Assembly (NCBI GenBank): GCA_964019165.1
Contig: OZ025267.1
Location: 20,509,185-20,573,184 of the forward strand
Direction of reading: 5' to 3'
Length of the DNA stretch: 64,000 bases
Source: Mastigias papua
Taxonomy: Eukaryota > Cnidaria > Scyphozoa > Rhizostomeae > Mastigiidae
Shown: positions 1 to 14,566 of the stretch, piece by piece
Layout of the letters: each line of letters starts with the position of its first letter
How positions within the stretch are numbered: position 1 is the first letter of the stretch
Position numbers and translations under genes: made by a program
Notes under the pieces: model-generated
The model's input: the letters and a program-made list of their open reading frames with translations, nothing else
The model's database searches: none
What the model was told of the DNA's origin: nothing

Positions 1-1384
1 CACTCCCTTCATCAATGACAAGATGATGTATTTTATTGTAAGCCCTGATTAGTGCAGCCTATCTAATGATGTGCTGATGGAGGGGGCGTGGGGGCGTCAC
101 GCCCCCAATGACATGATGTAGAAAGTTGGTCATGCAGCAGAAAGTCTAGCGTGAATTGGGGAATTTGACTATATTTGAACATGCAATTCAGTCATTCTGT
201 TAGTATTGTTTGGTCATAGTGTTCTGGAAGATAAAATTAACAGAAATGAAATAGCTGGTCGCTTTTTCCTGACGCCCCCCCCCCCTCCCCGCATGCGAAA
301 TTGTCTATGCACATCGCTGTATCTAGCCTTACTGCTCCTGTCATTTTTGTGACCACTTTGGTCGTCGTCTATGTATGCTAGTAAAACATACGAAATAATG
401 GTTCAATTTTTGGATTTTAAACTAACACCTTATGACATCATCTGGCGGCGATCCAAACATGGCTTCAGTTTACTTTAACGAGGAGGAATCTCTTTCATTC
501 ATTTCGTACACGAGTGAAAGTTTGGAAACGGGAGTCTAAAGAATGGGAGAAAGAAAGACATTCAAGATAATATATAAATAGGGATTCCTGTTTACGCATG
601 ATTGTTATCCTAACCATCTATTATTATTCTCTTACTACTGACCATGTTGATGTAAAGACGAAAAGGCCTTGTTTACTGGAGATGGAGTTTATCCAGATCA
701 TCTCATCAAAAATTACAGATCCAGAGGGTGCTTGTGTATGAATATTCCATACCCATATGTGTATAGTTTTAGTAGCAATTTAGTGAACTGTACAGTCATA
801 GTGCTCAATGCTCTAGGCAGGGCTATATTCATTTGTGTATAGGCATTAAAAAAACCGTGTCAAAGTGTCAAAGAACTTCAATAAAATCACATAATATAAT
901 CACATAACTCAGATTTTCACGCTAAGCACTTTTTTGTAAGGAATCACTTTATAAGGAACCTATTCCCAAATATTGAAAAAACTTATGTTACTAACGGAAA
1001 ATTCCCTGGGAAACTTTTTCAATTTGAAAAATGTTTAAAACAGCAAGCAATCAAAAAGTAGAAAGACTGTTCCACTCATCTACAGCCAAAACCCTAATAG
1101 ATTTTTTGCTATGCTTGTGTCAAGTGTTTTATGTTTCATTGGTCTTAAGTTATAGCCAAAATTAAAAGCAAAATTCAGAATTTCAATGTTTTACTTGTGT
1201 CTGTACCATTTGTATGGCGGGAGTGAAATTTTGGAACTGTTAAGGAACTTTTAGTACTACAATTTGATAATTGGAAGTCCGAAAATAAGGAGCTTTTGGG
1301 ACTATGCCTTGAGGTAGGCTCCTTACAAAACAGCGTGTAGTTTTATGTCTTGTTATAATGATATTTAATTTCTCTATTGATCAG
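1..1384. other. 5' flank or intron of the RhoGAP-START gene
   Basis: No conserved exon is recognisable here. A short open frame at 459-539 (26 codons, beginning MASVYFNEEESLSF) has a good start context and could be a first exon. However, no donor site joins it in phase to the exon at 1385, so I do not include it in the gene model. A dispersed inverted-repeat element occupies about 931-1330. A C11 run lies at 275-285 beside a GC-rich patch around 80-115. Confidence 0.4.
931..1330 (+). mobile_element. Dispersed short element, family 1, copy 1
   Basis: The left end reads TTTTTGTAAGGAATCACTTT and the right end is close to its reverse complement (GGCTCCTTACAAAA), so the element has imperfect terminal inverted repeats. 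Both ends and much of the interior match the copies at 12631-13001 and, in the opposite orientation, 16351-16705. There is no coding capacity. It looks like a non-autonomous DNA transposon (MITE) of about 350-400 bp. Confidence 0.7.
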
Positions 1385-4300
1385 AGTTTTGCCAATGAGG
1401 TTTTTGAAGGAGTATTTACCGTTCACTTATAGCTCGTTGCGAATAGAAAATATGTCAGCAGGACAGTTGCACGTATTGAGGAAAATATCTTTACTACGTC
1501 TGACCGCACTGATGGAACGATATTCAATGCAGAGTCGAAGCAGTTGGCATTGGTATGGCGCTGTTAATGAAATGTATTTCGATAATTCTTGTATTGCAGA
1601 AGTAGTTCGTTGTATGGTATGTGTTGCATTGTGGGATTTGGGTGTTTTTGCCAGTGATAGAGAGGGATTGTAGCCTCTGGAAGAAAGAGCGTACTCGAAG
1701 TGCCTCTTTGTGGTACACTAAATGACTTGTTTTGCTTTGTAGCAAACAGTTTGTCTGTAACTTGCATAAATGCACGATTAGGAGGTGGCACGCTTATGCT
1801 TAATAGTTGAAATAATAATAATAGAATAATAGTTTCAGTTTTTTAAGGAGGGCAGCCGTTGTCGATTAGTCTTCTTTAAATAATTGAAGTGTTTGTATGT
1901 ATGTATGTAAGCTATATGCAGATAATTTGCTATATGTAACAATACTTTCTTACAACTTAGAAGGACTTTGATTTTATCTTTATATTCTTTTTCAGGACTG
2001 TGCCAAAACTCCTTAAGCGACTAAAGACGCCAGAAAGTAGAGGAATAAAAAGTGGTAGGTGATAAGATTATTATACCCTTGCGGTGCTGTTTTGTTCAAC
2101 AGAAGCAAAGTTTGTTATAAGTTAGAAACTGATTGTCTATACAACCAAGTGTTGAATGATCAGGAGTAGTACGTGAAGCAGCAGTGAATTTGAGCGACCG
2201 ATGTTATCATCTAGTTTCTTCGCCAATTCGCTCCTAGTGTAAATGTCCCCTTATATGTAATGGCCACTGGGTGTGACATAGATATTGCGCCCAGTGGTAT
2301 CGTTTGTAATGTGTTGTAGATGATGTTCTGTAATTATTAATTATTGATCTTGTGTTAGCAAAAGTGCATAGAAAAAAAATGATGATCAGGAGTCATCTAG
2401 TCTCCATTATGATTGAAATTTGTTGTGACAAATTATCCTGGAAGCTAGTTTCATGGTAAGATATTTGCAAGTCGATAGGTCAAAGTACTTTGAGTTACGT
2501 CAATTGTGGCAATTGCTAGTCACCGAGGGCAGAAGAAAACAATATATTTAAAAAGAAGCTATAGCGTTTTTTTTTCGTTTTAAGAGATCTCTTAGTACCT
2601 ATTATGAACTGGATTATGAGAACTCTATTAGCAAGCTCAGTTAATTAACGACTTCCATGTGACATTACCTCCGAATGCGCCGCCGGATTCAGATTTTCAA
2701 TGCCATTGTCCAGGAATCTCAAATAGTTCCGATTTCCGGACCAAAGAGTTTATTGCGCACAAAGTTTGGGCGACTCCTCGTCAATATATTTTGATTTGCT
2801 TACGCAAAGAAAAATATTTAGCTAGACTCTGAACTTCATTCCATGACCACGTATTTCATTTGCATAAGGTAGCATTAAAAGTCTTTTGTGACTTTCAATG
2901 TTTGGGTTGTTAGAATCATTGGTTAAACCTTTAGCATCCATTCTGAGCCATAAATCAAGCAGAGGATACACGTGCCGACATTGTATTAGCTGTTCAGTAG
3001 TAAATAGTAGCAACTTTGCAATTTCCATATTGATTGCTTCATTACGAAATAGAAAATGTTCCCGGGAAAAACTACGAAGTCATGCAATGAGTTCTTTTCC
3101 GTTGTTTTTCAACAACACTATGAAAAGCTACCAGATAACTAACCTTACAGAATATCAGCCTGCATAATTGTATTGCCTTTATGTCTTAACAGTTCTCGCA
3201 TTCTTAAGTATTATGGTCTTTTCAGAAAAGAACATTTTTGGATCGTCCTTACTAACAATGGTTCAGCGAACAGGACAGCCTCTTCCGCGTCCCATTTTGC
3301 TATCAATGAACTTCTTGCAAAGAACTGCCTTGAAGAAAGTTGGCATTTTTAGACGGTCTGGAATGAAGTCTAGAATTGAAAATCTTAAAAAAGAAATGGA
3401 AAGCGGCAGTAGCAAGCTGGATTTGGATTCATACTCTTCGTATGATATAGCGGATGTTGTGAAACAGTATCTTCGCGAACTTCCGGAGCCTCTTTTGACG
3501 TCAAAGCTAGCAGAAACATTTATCTCAATTTATAAAGGTGAGTTCGTGTGATAGAGATTGCCTTATATTTGCAAACGGTCAGAATTATTTTTCCTGTCTT
3601 GTATTTGACGAAAATGCGAATAACCCCAGTATCACATCTTTGAAGCTAGTATTCCTTTTTCTATAGGATTTCGTACGAAACTGTAAGTAGAGTGTGTAGC
3701 CAGAAACAATTAACCTTTATTTCTTGATATTACAGAGTTTCACTAATGCCTTCACCCCTTGTACAAACAACTTTATTTTGTATTATATGATGTAATATAA
3801 CCTATGCTAATTTTTATTGTGTTTATTATATTATGGTTTTTACTATATATATTTGTTGTATTCAGTATATTATGTGGCATTTGCATTCTCTCTGGTTTTT
3901 GAAACTAAAGCAGTAGAAGTCAGCTTTCAATGCCCTATCCATCCACACAAAATATCTCAGAGAGGCTACATCTTTAATGCCAGAATGTTCTTCTTAATGT
4001 TTCAGCAGATATCCCGAAAGAATTAAGAGAGGAATCTATTCAATTAGGAATCATCCTTATGCCTGATGAAAACAGGGAGGCGCTTCAAACAATTTTGGCT
4101 TTCCTGAATGAATTTGCTGACATATCAAATGAAAATCAGGTACTTAAGTTTGCAAATTTTCCAAGAATTACAAGGCACAATGTTAAGTCGTAAAATACTA
4201 GCAATTTTGATGAAGCAATTCTTTTTTAATGTTTTTTTTATTTCACAGATGGATTACAAGAACCTGTCTGTTTGTTTTACTCCTGCATTTTTCCATATTT

Positions 4301-7300
4301 TCGGTGTGAAATATGACAAGTTGCAGAGTGCCAAGCGTAGGAAGAGAAATTTCAATACTCCAAAGTCTGAAAAGGATTTCGAAGACACTATTGTAAGATT
4401 TCAAAATATAGCGTCTCTATCAAGATTTTTTTATTCATTCGTATACTTCTTTTGCATGTATCTAGATTAACTGTAAATGTTCTAGCAGAGTGCCGAATTT
4501 TCTAATGACGCAAGAGGACTTGCCTCGTTCTAAGCTGCAACTTGGAGAGCCGTCATGTTATGTACAGAAGAGGATATTTTCTTCATGTATCGTCTCGCCT
4601 TTTTTACCGACCTTATTTTTACAGGGTTCTCTTATTTGCCACCTGGTTTAAAATACGTGTTCATTGGCTATACTTTCCTATCTCTTGTAAATCTTTGGAA
4701 GGAATTGCTAGGCCACTAACCTGACTCATGAGTCACCGTCGTTGTAAGGAAGCGCATCTGTTTATTTTGCTACACATCGATAATGAATATTTTTCGTCGT
4801 CAGGTGGCACAGCAATGCTTAGAAGATCTATTGAGATCATTTCGTGTTTTGTTTACAGTAAGTTCCTTTTACATTTCGTATTATTTCACATTTAATTTTA
4901 TAAAGAAGGATAGCTCTTCTGCCCGCTGCTAGCTGTTTCCCAAGTACTGCTTATTCAACAACTATTTGTTGGTATTTCGCGACAGAGCTGTAGAGATGGA
5001 GATTCAAATGCTGATAGGCCACATCTTGTGCCCGCCTCGATATCAAGCTTAGAACCTTCACATTCAGTAAAGAGCTACAGTTGAACGCATGCGACTTTTT
5101 TAGCATTAGAAGAGGACCTAAATCCTCCGGCTACCTCTGGGACAAAGAACAGAATCTTCCCGTGCCAGAGACTGAGCAAGTTGTACCCTCTGGTATTTTG
5201 GTATTGCTTGGCTTCTCCCAATCATTGCCCATTGCTCCACTTCAGCTTCAAAGTTTAACTCTTTTTATATTTTTATTCAGGTGCCTGAAGACGTAATGAT
5301 GAAATGCCAATTTTCATACATTGAACAAGGTAATCCTGTTTCTTTGGACGAGCTTTCAAGAAGTAGCAATGAAGCAGGAGAGAATGGATATCAATCCTAC
5401 GTTGAGAATTGCTTTACCGGGCTTCTTCAGGTAATCTTGCTGACGAGGTATACTGTTAGGATGGAAAATTGTACAGAAAATACCCAGCAACTCAGCACAA
5501 CTCACTTTATACACTTTTAAGTTCAAATTAAAACCGCTGTTAAGTAAGTCCTTCCTTTTCTATGAATTTTGGTGCGTGGTAAGAGCTATAAAGTTTCATA
5601 TCTGTAGTTGAATAGGTCGACAGTTCCTTCAACTCACTTTTTGCTTTTTGTACAAACTTTTTTGCTATTGATCTAATTACGATTTCTTGAAGCGCCACTA
5701 GCAGGTTCTGTTCATGGTCTTTTGGTTTTTATCATTTTGCCTTAATTTCTGCATCGCATTGTTTTGATCTTTACATATTGTAAACCGGGTTGTGCAAAAT
5801 TTTTCTTCTTTAGTCTGGATATAGGGAACAACAGAGCCGCTGTTGCCAAGCTAAAATTTTGTGAAACTCATAGTTGTCCAATAGGGTTCACTATGACATT
5901 GTAGTGGAACTTTCGTAAAGAAAGACAAACCAACCAAATTGGCATTATATGGCAAAGCATATTTAGCATCACACGCAACACTTGAGCTTTTCCGATTGCG
6001 TAGTGGCATTATGTCATTCTCATTTTACTATGGTGGTTATAAAGGGACTCTTTTGCTCATAGGAGTCACATTGTAAAGCAAAAGGCTGGGTCCAGCACAG
6101 CTTGAATTCAGAAGTAGAGATTTCTTACAAGATTGTCAAAGATGGATACCCTATCAGACTATGGAAGGCTGTAGTTGATGTAAATGCACCTGCAGCTGAT
6201 GGTCTTCGAAGATTTGTTAAGGAAAGGTTAATAAGATCCTTGTTATTTGTTTACATTGACTAGTCGGACCGAGTAATCAAATGTTTTTGCAAATTCTTTG
6301 GGAGATTTTCAGTGATAATGTTAACGCAGGTTATTAGGCCGGTTGTAAATTACTCTAAAATCCGTCATCAGCTTAAACGTGGAGATTTGGGAGGAAAAAA
6401 TATGAGTCAGCAATTTTGTAAGAACTGGATAATCTTTGTCGTCGATCTATATTTTGAATTGTGTAATAATTTTAGACTCAAAATTTCCTTAAGATTGTTC
6501 TTGTTTCAAGAGTAACTTTTGCAAATATTTAAGAAATCGTGTGTTTTATACTTTTTCCAAAACATTCGGCTGGGTTAAAGAATGCTAATGTTCAGTAAAA
6601 AATCATTAGAATTGACTTAACAAAAGAATGTTGATAGTTGAGTGCTTGTGGACATTCTTACCTGAGGCTGAGCCTGTTCTAGCAATGTTCAATTTTGGCA
6701 AATGGAGCCCATTTACCCCATCGAGTTTTTTTGTAAAAAGAGAGTTTACTGGTAAACAAAGTCTTATGATAAGAGTAAGAATAATAGGATCTGTTGTAAA
6801 GGCAACAGGATTTGGAAGAAGTAAAAAAGTGAAAGTGCCAGAAAATAACCGAATAATGGGATCTAGCAAATTAACTCGAAAATGGGAATTGCAAGTTGTA
6901 TATCAATTTGTATTTGGAATCGTCTTAATTTCTTGAATCTTAATGCTACAGCAATGTTTTGTGTACTATCTACATGTTAGCGGGCATCAGGTGTATACTA
7001 TAGTTTGCCCTAGGGAGAATGATGAACAAGTTGAAAAATTTTTACCGATCTCATGCAGCCTGCTGCATGAGCAAAAATGGTATTTATAGCCTTTTTAGCA
7101 GTCGGTTTGTTGCTCCATTACGGAAAAATTTCTATGATATTACTAAGTAATTAAAAATATCATATTGATATTTTTATAAATATGATCGCCAGAAGCTTCA
7201 TTGTTGAGGAAAAGAGAGCAAGAATGTCACGCTGTCTTTACAACTGCAAATTTGACTGCACAAACAACTGATGATAATTTTACTCTGATGATGACCGCTT

Positions 7301-9629
7301 GTTAATGCGATCGGATATACAGATGTAAAGAAAGTTTGACATCTTTCCTTTCTTTTCGTCTAAAAAGAAGCTTCTAGTTACCTTATATATAACCAAGCTA
7401 CTTGTCCGAATTTATAGTTTTCAATTTAAAGATTATATTTTTGCAGATCTCATTGTTATCAGAATTGTGGTAGAACATGAACTGTCCGTTTTATTGCACA
7501 TTATACAGGGTAGAATTCTGTTTACTTGAATTGTCTGTGAAAATTAGCTACTATATATAAACAAACTAAAAAAAGTATGAAAGAAACTACCTACTGCAAA
7601 ATGCTATTTTTACACTACAATTGACTAGGTTTGTAAATTGCTAAATAAAACTGAAAAGAAAGAGGGATATTGGTGCTGACTAAAATTGTACTCTTAGTTT
7701 TACATTGTGCTCGAACCACTGCCGGTTCTTTAGGAGTGCCCGGAGGGCCATTTATCCCCCTCAAGTAAATAAGTGGGCATTTTGGAACATAAATATCAAA
7801 ATCACACTGTTGACGTGTTTGTTTATATTCCAGGCACCTATGGGACGAAAACATGGTGCATTGGGAATACATCGAGACTCTGGATGAGGAAACTGATATA
7901 TTTTACTACGAAACACGAACTATTGCACCTTCAATAAAAAGGGATTATTTGACACTGAGGTATGTCATTAGTTTGATGCTTGCCAGTGGTTTTGCTACAT
8001 TAGTATTCGTGTTGCGTGCGTGTATGTGCGTGCGTGCGTGTGTGTGTGACTTGAACCCAATGAAACATGGTGTACGAATTCCATGCACTCTTGTTCCCAC
8101 TAAGTCACTGTAAAGTGCTACATTGCCACTTCTCTTTACATCACTCTACGACCATTCCATCAGCTGGAAGTTTGCACTCGAGGAAATGGGTTTATCTACA
8201 ATGGAACTGGAATACACTACATCTCTACGACAGACCGCCCCCAATGAACATATCGTCCTTATTTCTTTTAAACTCCATAGTATCGTTTTTTACCTTTCTC
8301 GTCTGAGATCATACTGTTTTTCTTCAAGATCATGGAGAAGCAATTTGAATGGCAACTGTTGCGGCTGTGTTTCAACGTCTATATCACACAATGCTGTTTC
8401 AACTATATATGGGCATCGAGCAACTGTACTGGCTGACAGATGCTTGTTTGAACCACTGGGCCTTGACAAATGCAAAGTAACTTATATAAGCAGAATTGAT
8501 CTGAGGTATGTTTTTTATCTACATTGATATCTGAAGTTCCACTGTACGTAACTTGCAAAGTATCAATCTATGTTGGGACCCGTCAATAAAGAAGTGCATG
8601 GTTTGATGATGAAACTAATCTTTAGTAGAAAACCGGTCGTTGATACCACTACATTGGCCGACAGCATTTCACTAATAACAGTTTATGCCTCTGTTCTGTT
8701 GTTCTTGGCTTCTTATGTATAGTACATTCTATCCATTATCCTCTAGTAGATCATCGACATTCCTGTTAGTGGTTTTATCACACAGAAGGCGACTTATGTG
8801 AAAAACATCATCTACGCCTGACTGGGCCTTATCTCTTTCTTGTCATTGGGAAATTAAGAATTTATAAAACCTGATCTTATATTTCACTGATCAACACCAA
8901 TTTTGCGTTTGGGATCTTGCAACTGATTATCTATAAGTTTGGTTTGCTGGATTCAAAAATCTGATTAGTATTGCTGCAAAAGGTGAACTTTTTATATATC
9001 CCCGAGGAATATTCTCCGTTTTTATGTTCATCTTCGAGTATCTTTGCCTTTTGTGATACAGCATTTTTTCTATTTTTTGAACTTCTGAAAATTTTAGAAA
9101 GTTCTCCAAAAGAGTGACTGAAAGTTTAGCAGATATCTTATATTGTTTGCTTTGGAGCAGATTAAGATACTCCCATATACATAGAAGCAAAGTGAAAATA
9201 TATAAATACCAGGAGTCAAGTGCATTTTGCAAAGCTCTGATCATATTTTGTTCTGGCGTAATCATGATTCTAGTTGCAGACTTTGACAGTTTTACGTCCT
9301 TTAGTATTTCTCTATTTTCGTTTTTTCTTGTTTCAATATGCGTATTTTAACCAAAGAGTAGAGCGAGATGAGCTTGTAGAAATGAAGGCTTATGTTTTCT
9401 GCTACATCTGTGAAGATTTCCCACTTTTTTCGCTGGCACACATCCCTCCCCTGCCCCCAATTTATGTAATCGTATATTGGACTCATCGTTACCTGTTATA
9501 TACTGTCATAGGGGCAAGAGTCCAAGATACTACAACCAAGCTGTCGGCGCCTGGTTAGTCTTTTCCTGTGTATCTAGGATCCGAGAAACATTCAATTGTG
9601 GACCGGATGGCCCAGAGACAAATGTCTAA
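1385..9629 (+). CDS. DLC1-like RhoGAP-START domain protein (5' incomplete)
   Basis: Eleven exons fit in phase: 1385-1552, 1996-2054, 3226-3537, 4006-4139, 4249-4392, 4804-4857, 5281-5430, 6063-6226, 7834-7959, 8329-8505 and 9512-9629 (stop TAA 9627). They give about 534 residues. The order matches the C-terminal half of DLC1/STARD13/STARD8: a linker helix (AGQLHVLRKISLLRLTALME), then RhoGAP from about residue 77 with the arginine-finger loop GIFRRSG (R118), the DENRE helix and the MDYKNLSVCFTPAFF helix, then a START domain from about residue 340 to the end. The family inactivates Rho GTPases by stimulating GTP hydrolysis; START probably binds lipid. No SAM domain is visible, so the N terminus either lies upstream of the window or is missing. 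The first exon is entered in phase 2, so further coding lies upstream unless an internal Met at 1395 is used. I cannot say which of the three vertebrate paralogues it is closest to. Confidence 0.92.
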
Positions 9630-12600
9630 CTGGCAAAGAGAGATTTATTTATATCTGTATAATATTTATGAAATCTTTAGTTGACAAGGTAATTCTTAGT
9701 GTTTTAGTGAAAGGGTTGTGTCAAGCAAGAAATCGCTGTTTCGTTCGTTCTTCACACTGTAGCTTAATTTAAGAATGATACGTTGGCTTGGTGTAACATT
9801 TGCATATTTAGACATAGTAATTTTGAGATTTTGCAAGGAAATTTCCGTAACATTCAAACTCAAACTATGGATACTGTTTCAAACAACATGGACAGATATA
9901 TTGATAACAGAACTGTCGTAAGATGCGATTGTGGCAGTATAGAAACATGTCGTTCACTTTCATGTAATTTTTGACTTAATACTTTCGACTTGACCTTTAG
10001 CCAGTTTTCCTAGAAAGGGTATTTCCTACCTGAAACTGGGAGACAACAAAGTTACAGGTTCTCAGATACACGGTGGAGAATACCTCCAGACATAAATATA
10101 GTATTAACAAAGTTCCTAGGAGTAGTTTAAAGAAAATTTCCTGACTTTTGCGGATTTTCCAAGCCATATTTTTAAAATTTCCAGATAGTTTTGGACGGAC
10201 CAAGGAAAGGGTTAAGTGTGTGTACCGACAACTAAGGAGCAAACCCAATTTGAGTGTCAACGTATTCCATGACCAGAAAAATTCCCTGACATTTCCAGGT
10301 TTTACAGACTCCAGATAACCCTGATCAAGCGCGCTTTATGATGCTATTGTCTTTATCCAAGGTTGTTATAGGCAAATGCGCAACCTGTGTACCCCTCTCT
10401 CCCCCCACTATTTTCAAATGTTGGAAAATTCCCCTCAAATGTTACAATATGCCCTTTTTGGAGAAAAATTTATGAGCGAGGACCTTTATGAGGGGCTCTT
10501 TTCATTCGTTTGGAAACAAAGCAAGTTCTCTTGTAACCTAAGTTATCTTAAGTTTTATTGCATTCTATACTATCCTACCTGGAAACTCGTTACCCTTCGG
10601 TGTTTGCAATGAATATAAGTATAAAAGACAACTTTTTATACTCTTAGGTGTGGCGGTTATGATGCAGGGCGTGGTATAGGTACCTTCCACTCTTATGCCC
10701 CTCCACCTTCCAAAAATTTTTAGTATCTCGACTACTTGTCAAGGAGTACTCGGTTGATAAAATCTGTCCGTGTCCGGTAGGAAGTGAGTGTCTGTGGCCA
10801 ACTACTCTTGGTCCTTAATAACCATAAGTACCTATACCCTATTCCTTCACACCTCACCGTTCAAACAACATTAGGTTCGCCTCCGATTCATAAATGGTAA
10901 ATCTGCAAATTTCTTCCCATATCCCCTTTTTTATCAAGATTTCTTCCGCCGGAAGACTTTGCCTTCTTCTCCCAGGCTGCAGTGTTGATTTCATTCCTGT
11001 TCTGTATGAATATAATATACTTTTGTGGAATTATTTACTGACAATCTTATGTTTAGTCTCCTTCATTATACGCTGTATCAGAGTATAATAATCGACCTTG
11101 AACTTCGTGAGTTTGACAAGTACTCGCTTTGCGCGAATAAATATGTTCATGTTTTCTAATAAAAAGTACATACAGTATTTTTTCTTTTTCATCTTATGGC
11201 ACTGATATCTATACAATACACATAGGTATACCAGGGGTCGTTTGTATAAATTTGGCGTTGTGTTAAAAACATGGACGTACACTTCAATCACTCCCTAAAA
11301 GGTCGCCATATTTCTGCGCATTTTTCAGTTAGCAGCCTCTAATTTTGAAGAAAAGATATCTACTAAAACTCTTCTTCAAAACGAAAATGTGAAAGCACGA
11401 GCTCGCTAATTGAAAAGTTATCTACAGAAGGTATTTCATTTTACTGCACAACGATACAAAGATTTGCTAGCTTATAAAGCATTGTACACACCTCTTGACG
11501 TTGACATTAATGAAAGTATGAACTACCAGATGATTCAATTCTTGATGCAGCCAAGAATGAGATTATGAATCCAGTTGGCTTCAAAGGTAATTATGGAAGT
11601 TAGGACGGAGCGAAGTTTCAGCAAATTGCCAAACGCATGCGTTGCCAAATCATTTTCAGCAGCTAACTGAACCAGCGACACGGTCGGGTGGATACTCAAA
11701 AAAATGGGGCCACAAGAGATTTCTAAAATTTAAATCTCGGTCGCAACGACATCCATGCTCTAAATTATAGTATTCCCAAGACACAATGCGGGGCATTCGA
11801 ATAGTGACTTAAGAAAGCGCTTGGGATTGTTTGGCAGCAATTGCAAGCATAAGCATTAAAATAAGAAGCTTATTTTATTTGAGATATGAGTGCAGGGCCT
11901 AAAAATAGCGATCTTCACTGCACATGGTGGAGTTGAGATTAAATAGCGCTCTTGAGAATGAAAATTAGTGGTGTACGAAATAGGGGTTGCCGCATATGCA
12001 AATGTTCTGCCGAGAACAAGAATATGGAAGTACATTACACTACAATGGCGGTTCATCTAGGAACTATGTGTGCTCCTGGAAAAGTTTCATTGCAAATCCC
12101 GTCAATCAGCCCTCAATGTCTGCTAAATAGTGCTCTTTTATATTCCCTTATTATAGGGCTTGTATGGGTGAGGCTGCAAATGAAGTATAATTCAATGAAA
12201 TTCTGGACAAATAGTTTGAAGCCAGAGTTTCCGAAAACAGACTTATAGAAAGTTGCAGAGGAGCAAGAACGGAGATGATCCTCGTAGTGAACACGTATAG
12301 CTCTTCAAATACCAAATTTTGTGTTTAAAACAAAAACTGCCTTGAGTATGGAAGCTTATGGGCATAGCATAGTAACTTTGGTGTTCAAAAGCAGATCATA
12401 AATTTCAAAAATTATCGACTAGATCTTCTACGAAAGTTCTTTAAACATCTCTCATCTCCGCGTTTCTCAAATACAACGGTATTTCTTTTTGTCTGTTGCA
12501 TGCAAGGACTCATCAACAGACCATTCTGGTCCTGTCAATGTACCGACGATGGGTCCGTTCCGAGCCAAAAGCTCTATAAGGTAGTCGTGCCAGTTACGTC

Positions 12601-12630
12601 TATCGCTAAATTGCGCTACTGGAATACATG
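9630..12630. other. Intergenic spacer 3' of the RhoGAP gene
   Basis: No conserved coding signal is visible on either strand; the frames present are short and of low-complexity composition. About 10000-10330 holds one copy of a repeat rich in 'ttccctgac/tttccagg' words, which recurs at 53395-53640. Confidence 0.5.
10000..10330. repeat. Dispersed repeat, family 4 ('ttccctgatttttcc' type), copy 1
   Basis: The stretch contains clustered words such as TTCCCTGACATTTCCAGG and TTCCTGACTTTTGCGGATTT. The same words recur at 53395-53640, and more weakly at 41355-41400. I recall the theme as a common short repeat of invertebrate genomes. The boundaries are approximate. Confidence 0.5.
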
Positions 12631-13001
12631 TTTAGTTATAGGGAATCGCTTTATAAGGAACCTACATATAGAAGCAACAAAAAATTTACGGGACTGCTAC
12701 TAACCACAAAATCCCTAAGGAACTTTTAATTTAGACTATTTCTATCACTGTAAACATTGAGAATTAAGACGCCAAATTTACACACAATGCGTGACATCCT
12801 TGTAGCAAATGGTTCATAGCCGGGTTTGGGTTGAAAACTACAGTATCCATAGTACCATGTCCTAACATTGAACAGTTACAACGTCTATAGTGCTATATGC
12901 GCAGTTACAATTAAGGAAGTTTCGGTACCAAATTGTTGTCAAAAGAGGTCCAAAAATAAGGAACTTTTAGAACAAGCCCTTAAACTAGGCTCCCTACAAA
13001 A
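12631..13001 (+). mobile_element. Dispersed short element, family 1, copy 2
   Basis: It begins around GGGAATCGCTTTATAAGGAA and ends ACTAGGCTCCCTACAAAA. Both ends and the interior (for example a GTCCAAAAATAAGGAACTTTT block) match copy 1 in the same orientation. It is non-coding. Confidence 0.7.
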
Positions 13002-14566
13002 GAAAAAACGTCTAACCATGCATCAGAATGGAAATTATAGATAAAGCTCTTCTCCACTGTATGACTAACTGTTACTAGCAGCAGAAATAAAGTGTTTACT
13101 AAGCAATTCGATTTTGGCAAGGATTTTACCGTGATGGAAAACTTTCAGCAACTTTTGTGAATGTGAATAGTAATGTTGCAAATCTAGCTGCAAAATGTAA
13201 AACCAAACCAACTAGTTAAAAAAATTGATGTCAAGCCACTGGAAGATTTAGCTGATGTCAGCATCAACCAATTCAAAGGTTCACTCCAGCAGCACATACC
13301 AACTAAAGGGTGGAGGGGAATGAACAAAAAACGTATGCATACTTCAAGCATGAGGGTGATAGTGACAACACGAACTTGCACAATGCTAACACTATACGAA
13401 ACTAAAAAACAAATCTTTCCTTACCTATAAAAGACACTTGAGTGGCTTCCTTGCAGTTAAAAATGAGTAGAATATCAGTAATGCATTGAAAACCTATTTG
13501 GGTGGGGTAACTGTGAAAGTATGTATACAGATAGAAGGGTAGGCTTAAATCTGTATGTTTGCATACAAGGAGAGGGGGTCATCATTTTTACACAATGTTG
13601 AATAAGCATCACTTGACTACTGCAGATACGGCAGAAATTTGGTATAGTTGCAGCATTGATTGAATGGGATCTGAAAGTATTTGTTGGGGTTTACAAATAC
13701 AGTTCAAGTGATTTTACCTACATCAGGAAACAAACCCATCTCTTGGTGTCTTACAATAGCTCCAAAAACACAGTGGAAAACTACTGTTTCTTAGCAACTT
13801 TATGATCATGGGACATTGTCCCAGCAAGCATAACTTTCCACTGTACCATGGCATACTTAAATCAAAACAAACAGCCTGCAAGTCCATCATTCCAATTTCA
13901 AAGTGAAGCTCTGCAACTGAAGAATGAATGATGGTAAATCTAGTTAAAGAGCCCCCATTATCTCTTTGAAAAAGTTAACTTTAACTTTAATAGCACAGCT
14001 AAGTCTATCATTCCATATTGCTGTATCTGAAATGGAGCTTGAAGTCAACCTTGAATTTGGAACATTTCAAAGGGGCTCAACTGTGGAATCATGCTATTCT
14101 CATTTGATTAGCCCTTCTAACCACATTGTATGGTATATAAAGCAAACATGAGCTTTAATGCATAATTAGATAGATGGGTTATACTCCCCTACAGTTGGCT
14201 TCATGCTAGTTACCAAAAGTTAAGAATGGATATGTAGATAAGTATCCAAACATGATTCTGGTCTTTCTCCAAACACCTGCAAGGTTATGATCAATGTTTC
14301 TAATAAACTGGTGGGACACAACTTTGGCAGGAGGTGCTACAAAGATGAAGGATCTTGTGGGTTCCTCAATAAAGTCACTATATTTGCATTCAACTTTATG
14401 TGACAAAGGGGAATAGGCTTGAAAAGACATAAATTGGAATAAGAAAAACATTCCATAAGAAAAATTCATTCAAGCCATATTTTCAAAAACACTCTTAGTT
14501 CTTTGACATTAAAGAAGCAAATTTTTAGATACAAGTAATGGGGGAGAAATTATTGAAGTCTACTAT
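13002..14566. other. Spacer downstream of NDUFA2, no gene seen
   Basis: An 81-codon open frame on + at 13188-13431 matches no family I know and has no supporting signal. The rest is unremarkable AT-rich sequence. It probably includes the 3' UTR of the minus-strand NDUFA2 gene. Confidence 0.4.

Noticed and set aside
13188..13431. 81-codon + frame with hydrophilic start
   Set aside because: No splice partners, no known family, and composition degrades after 35 codons.
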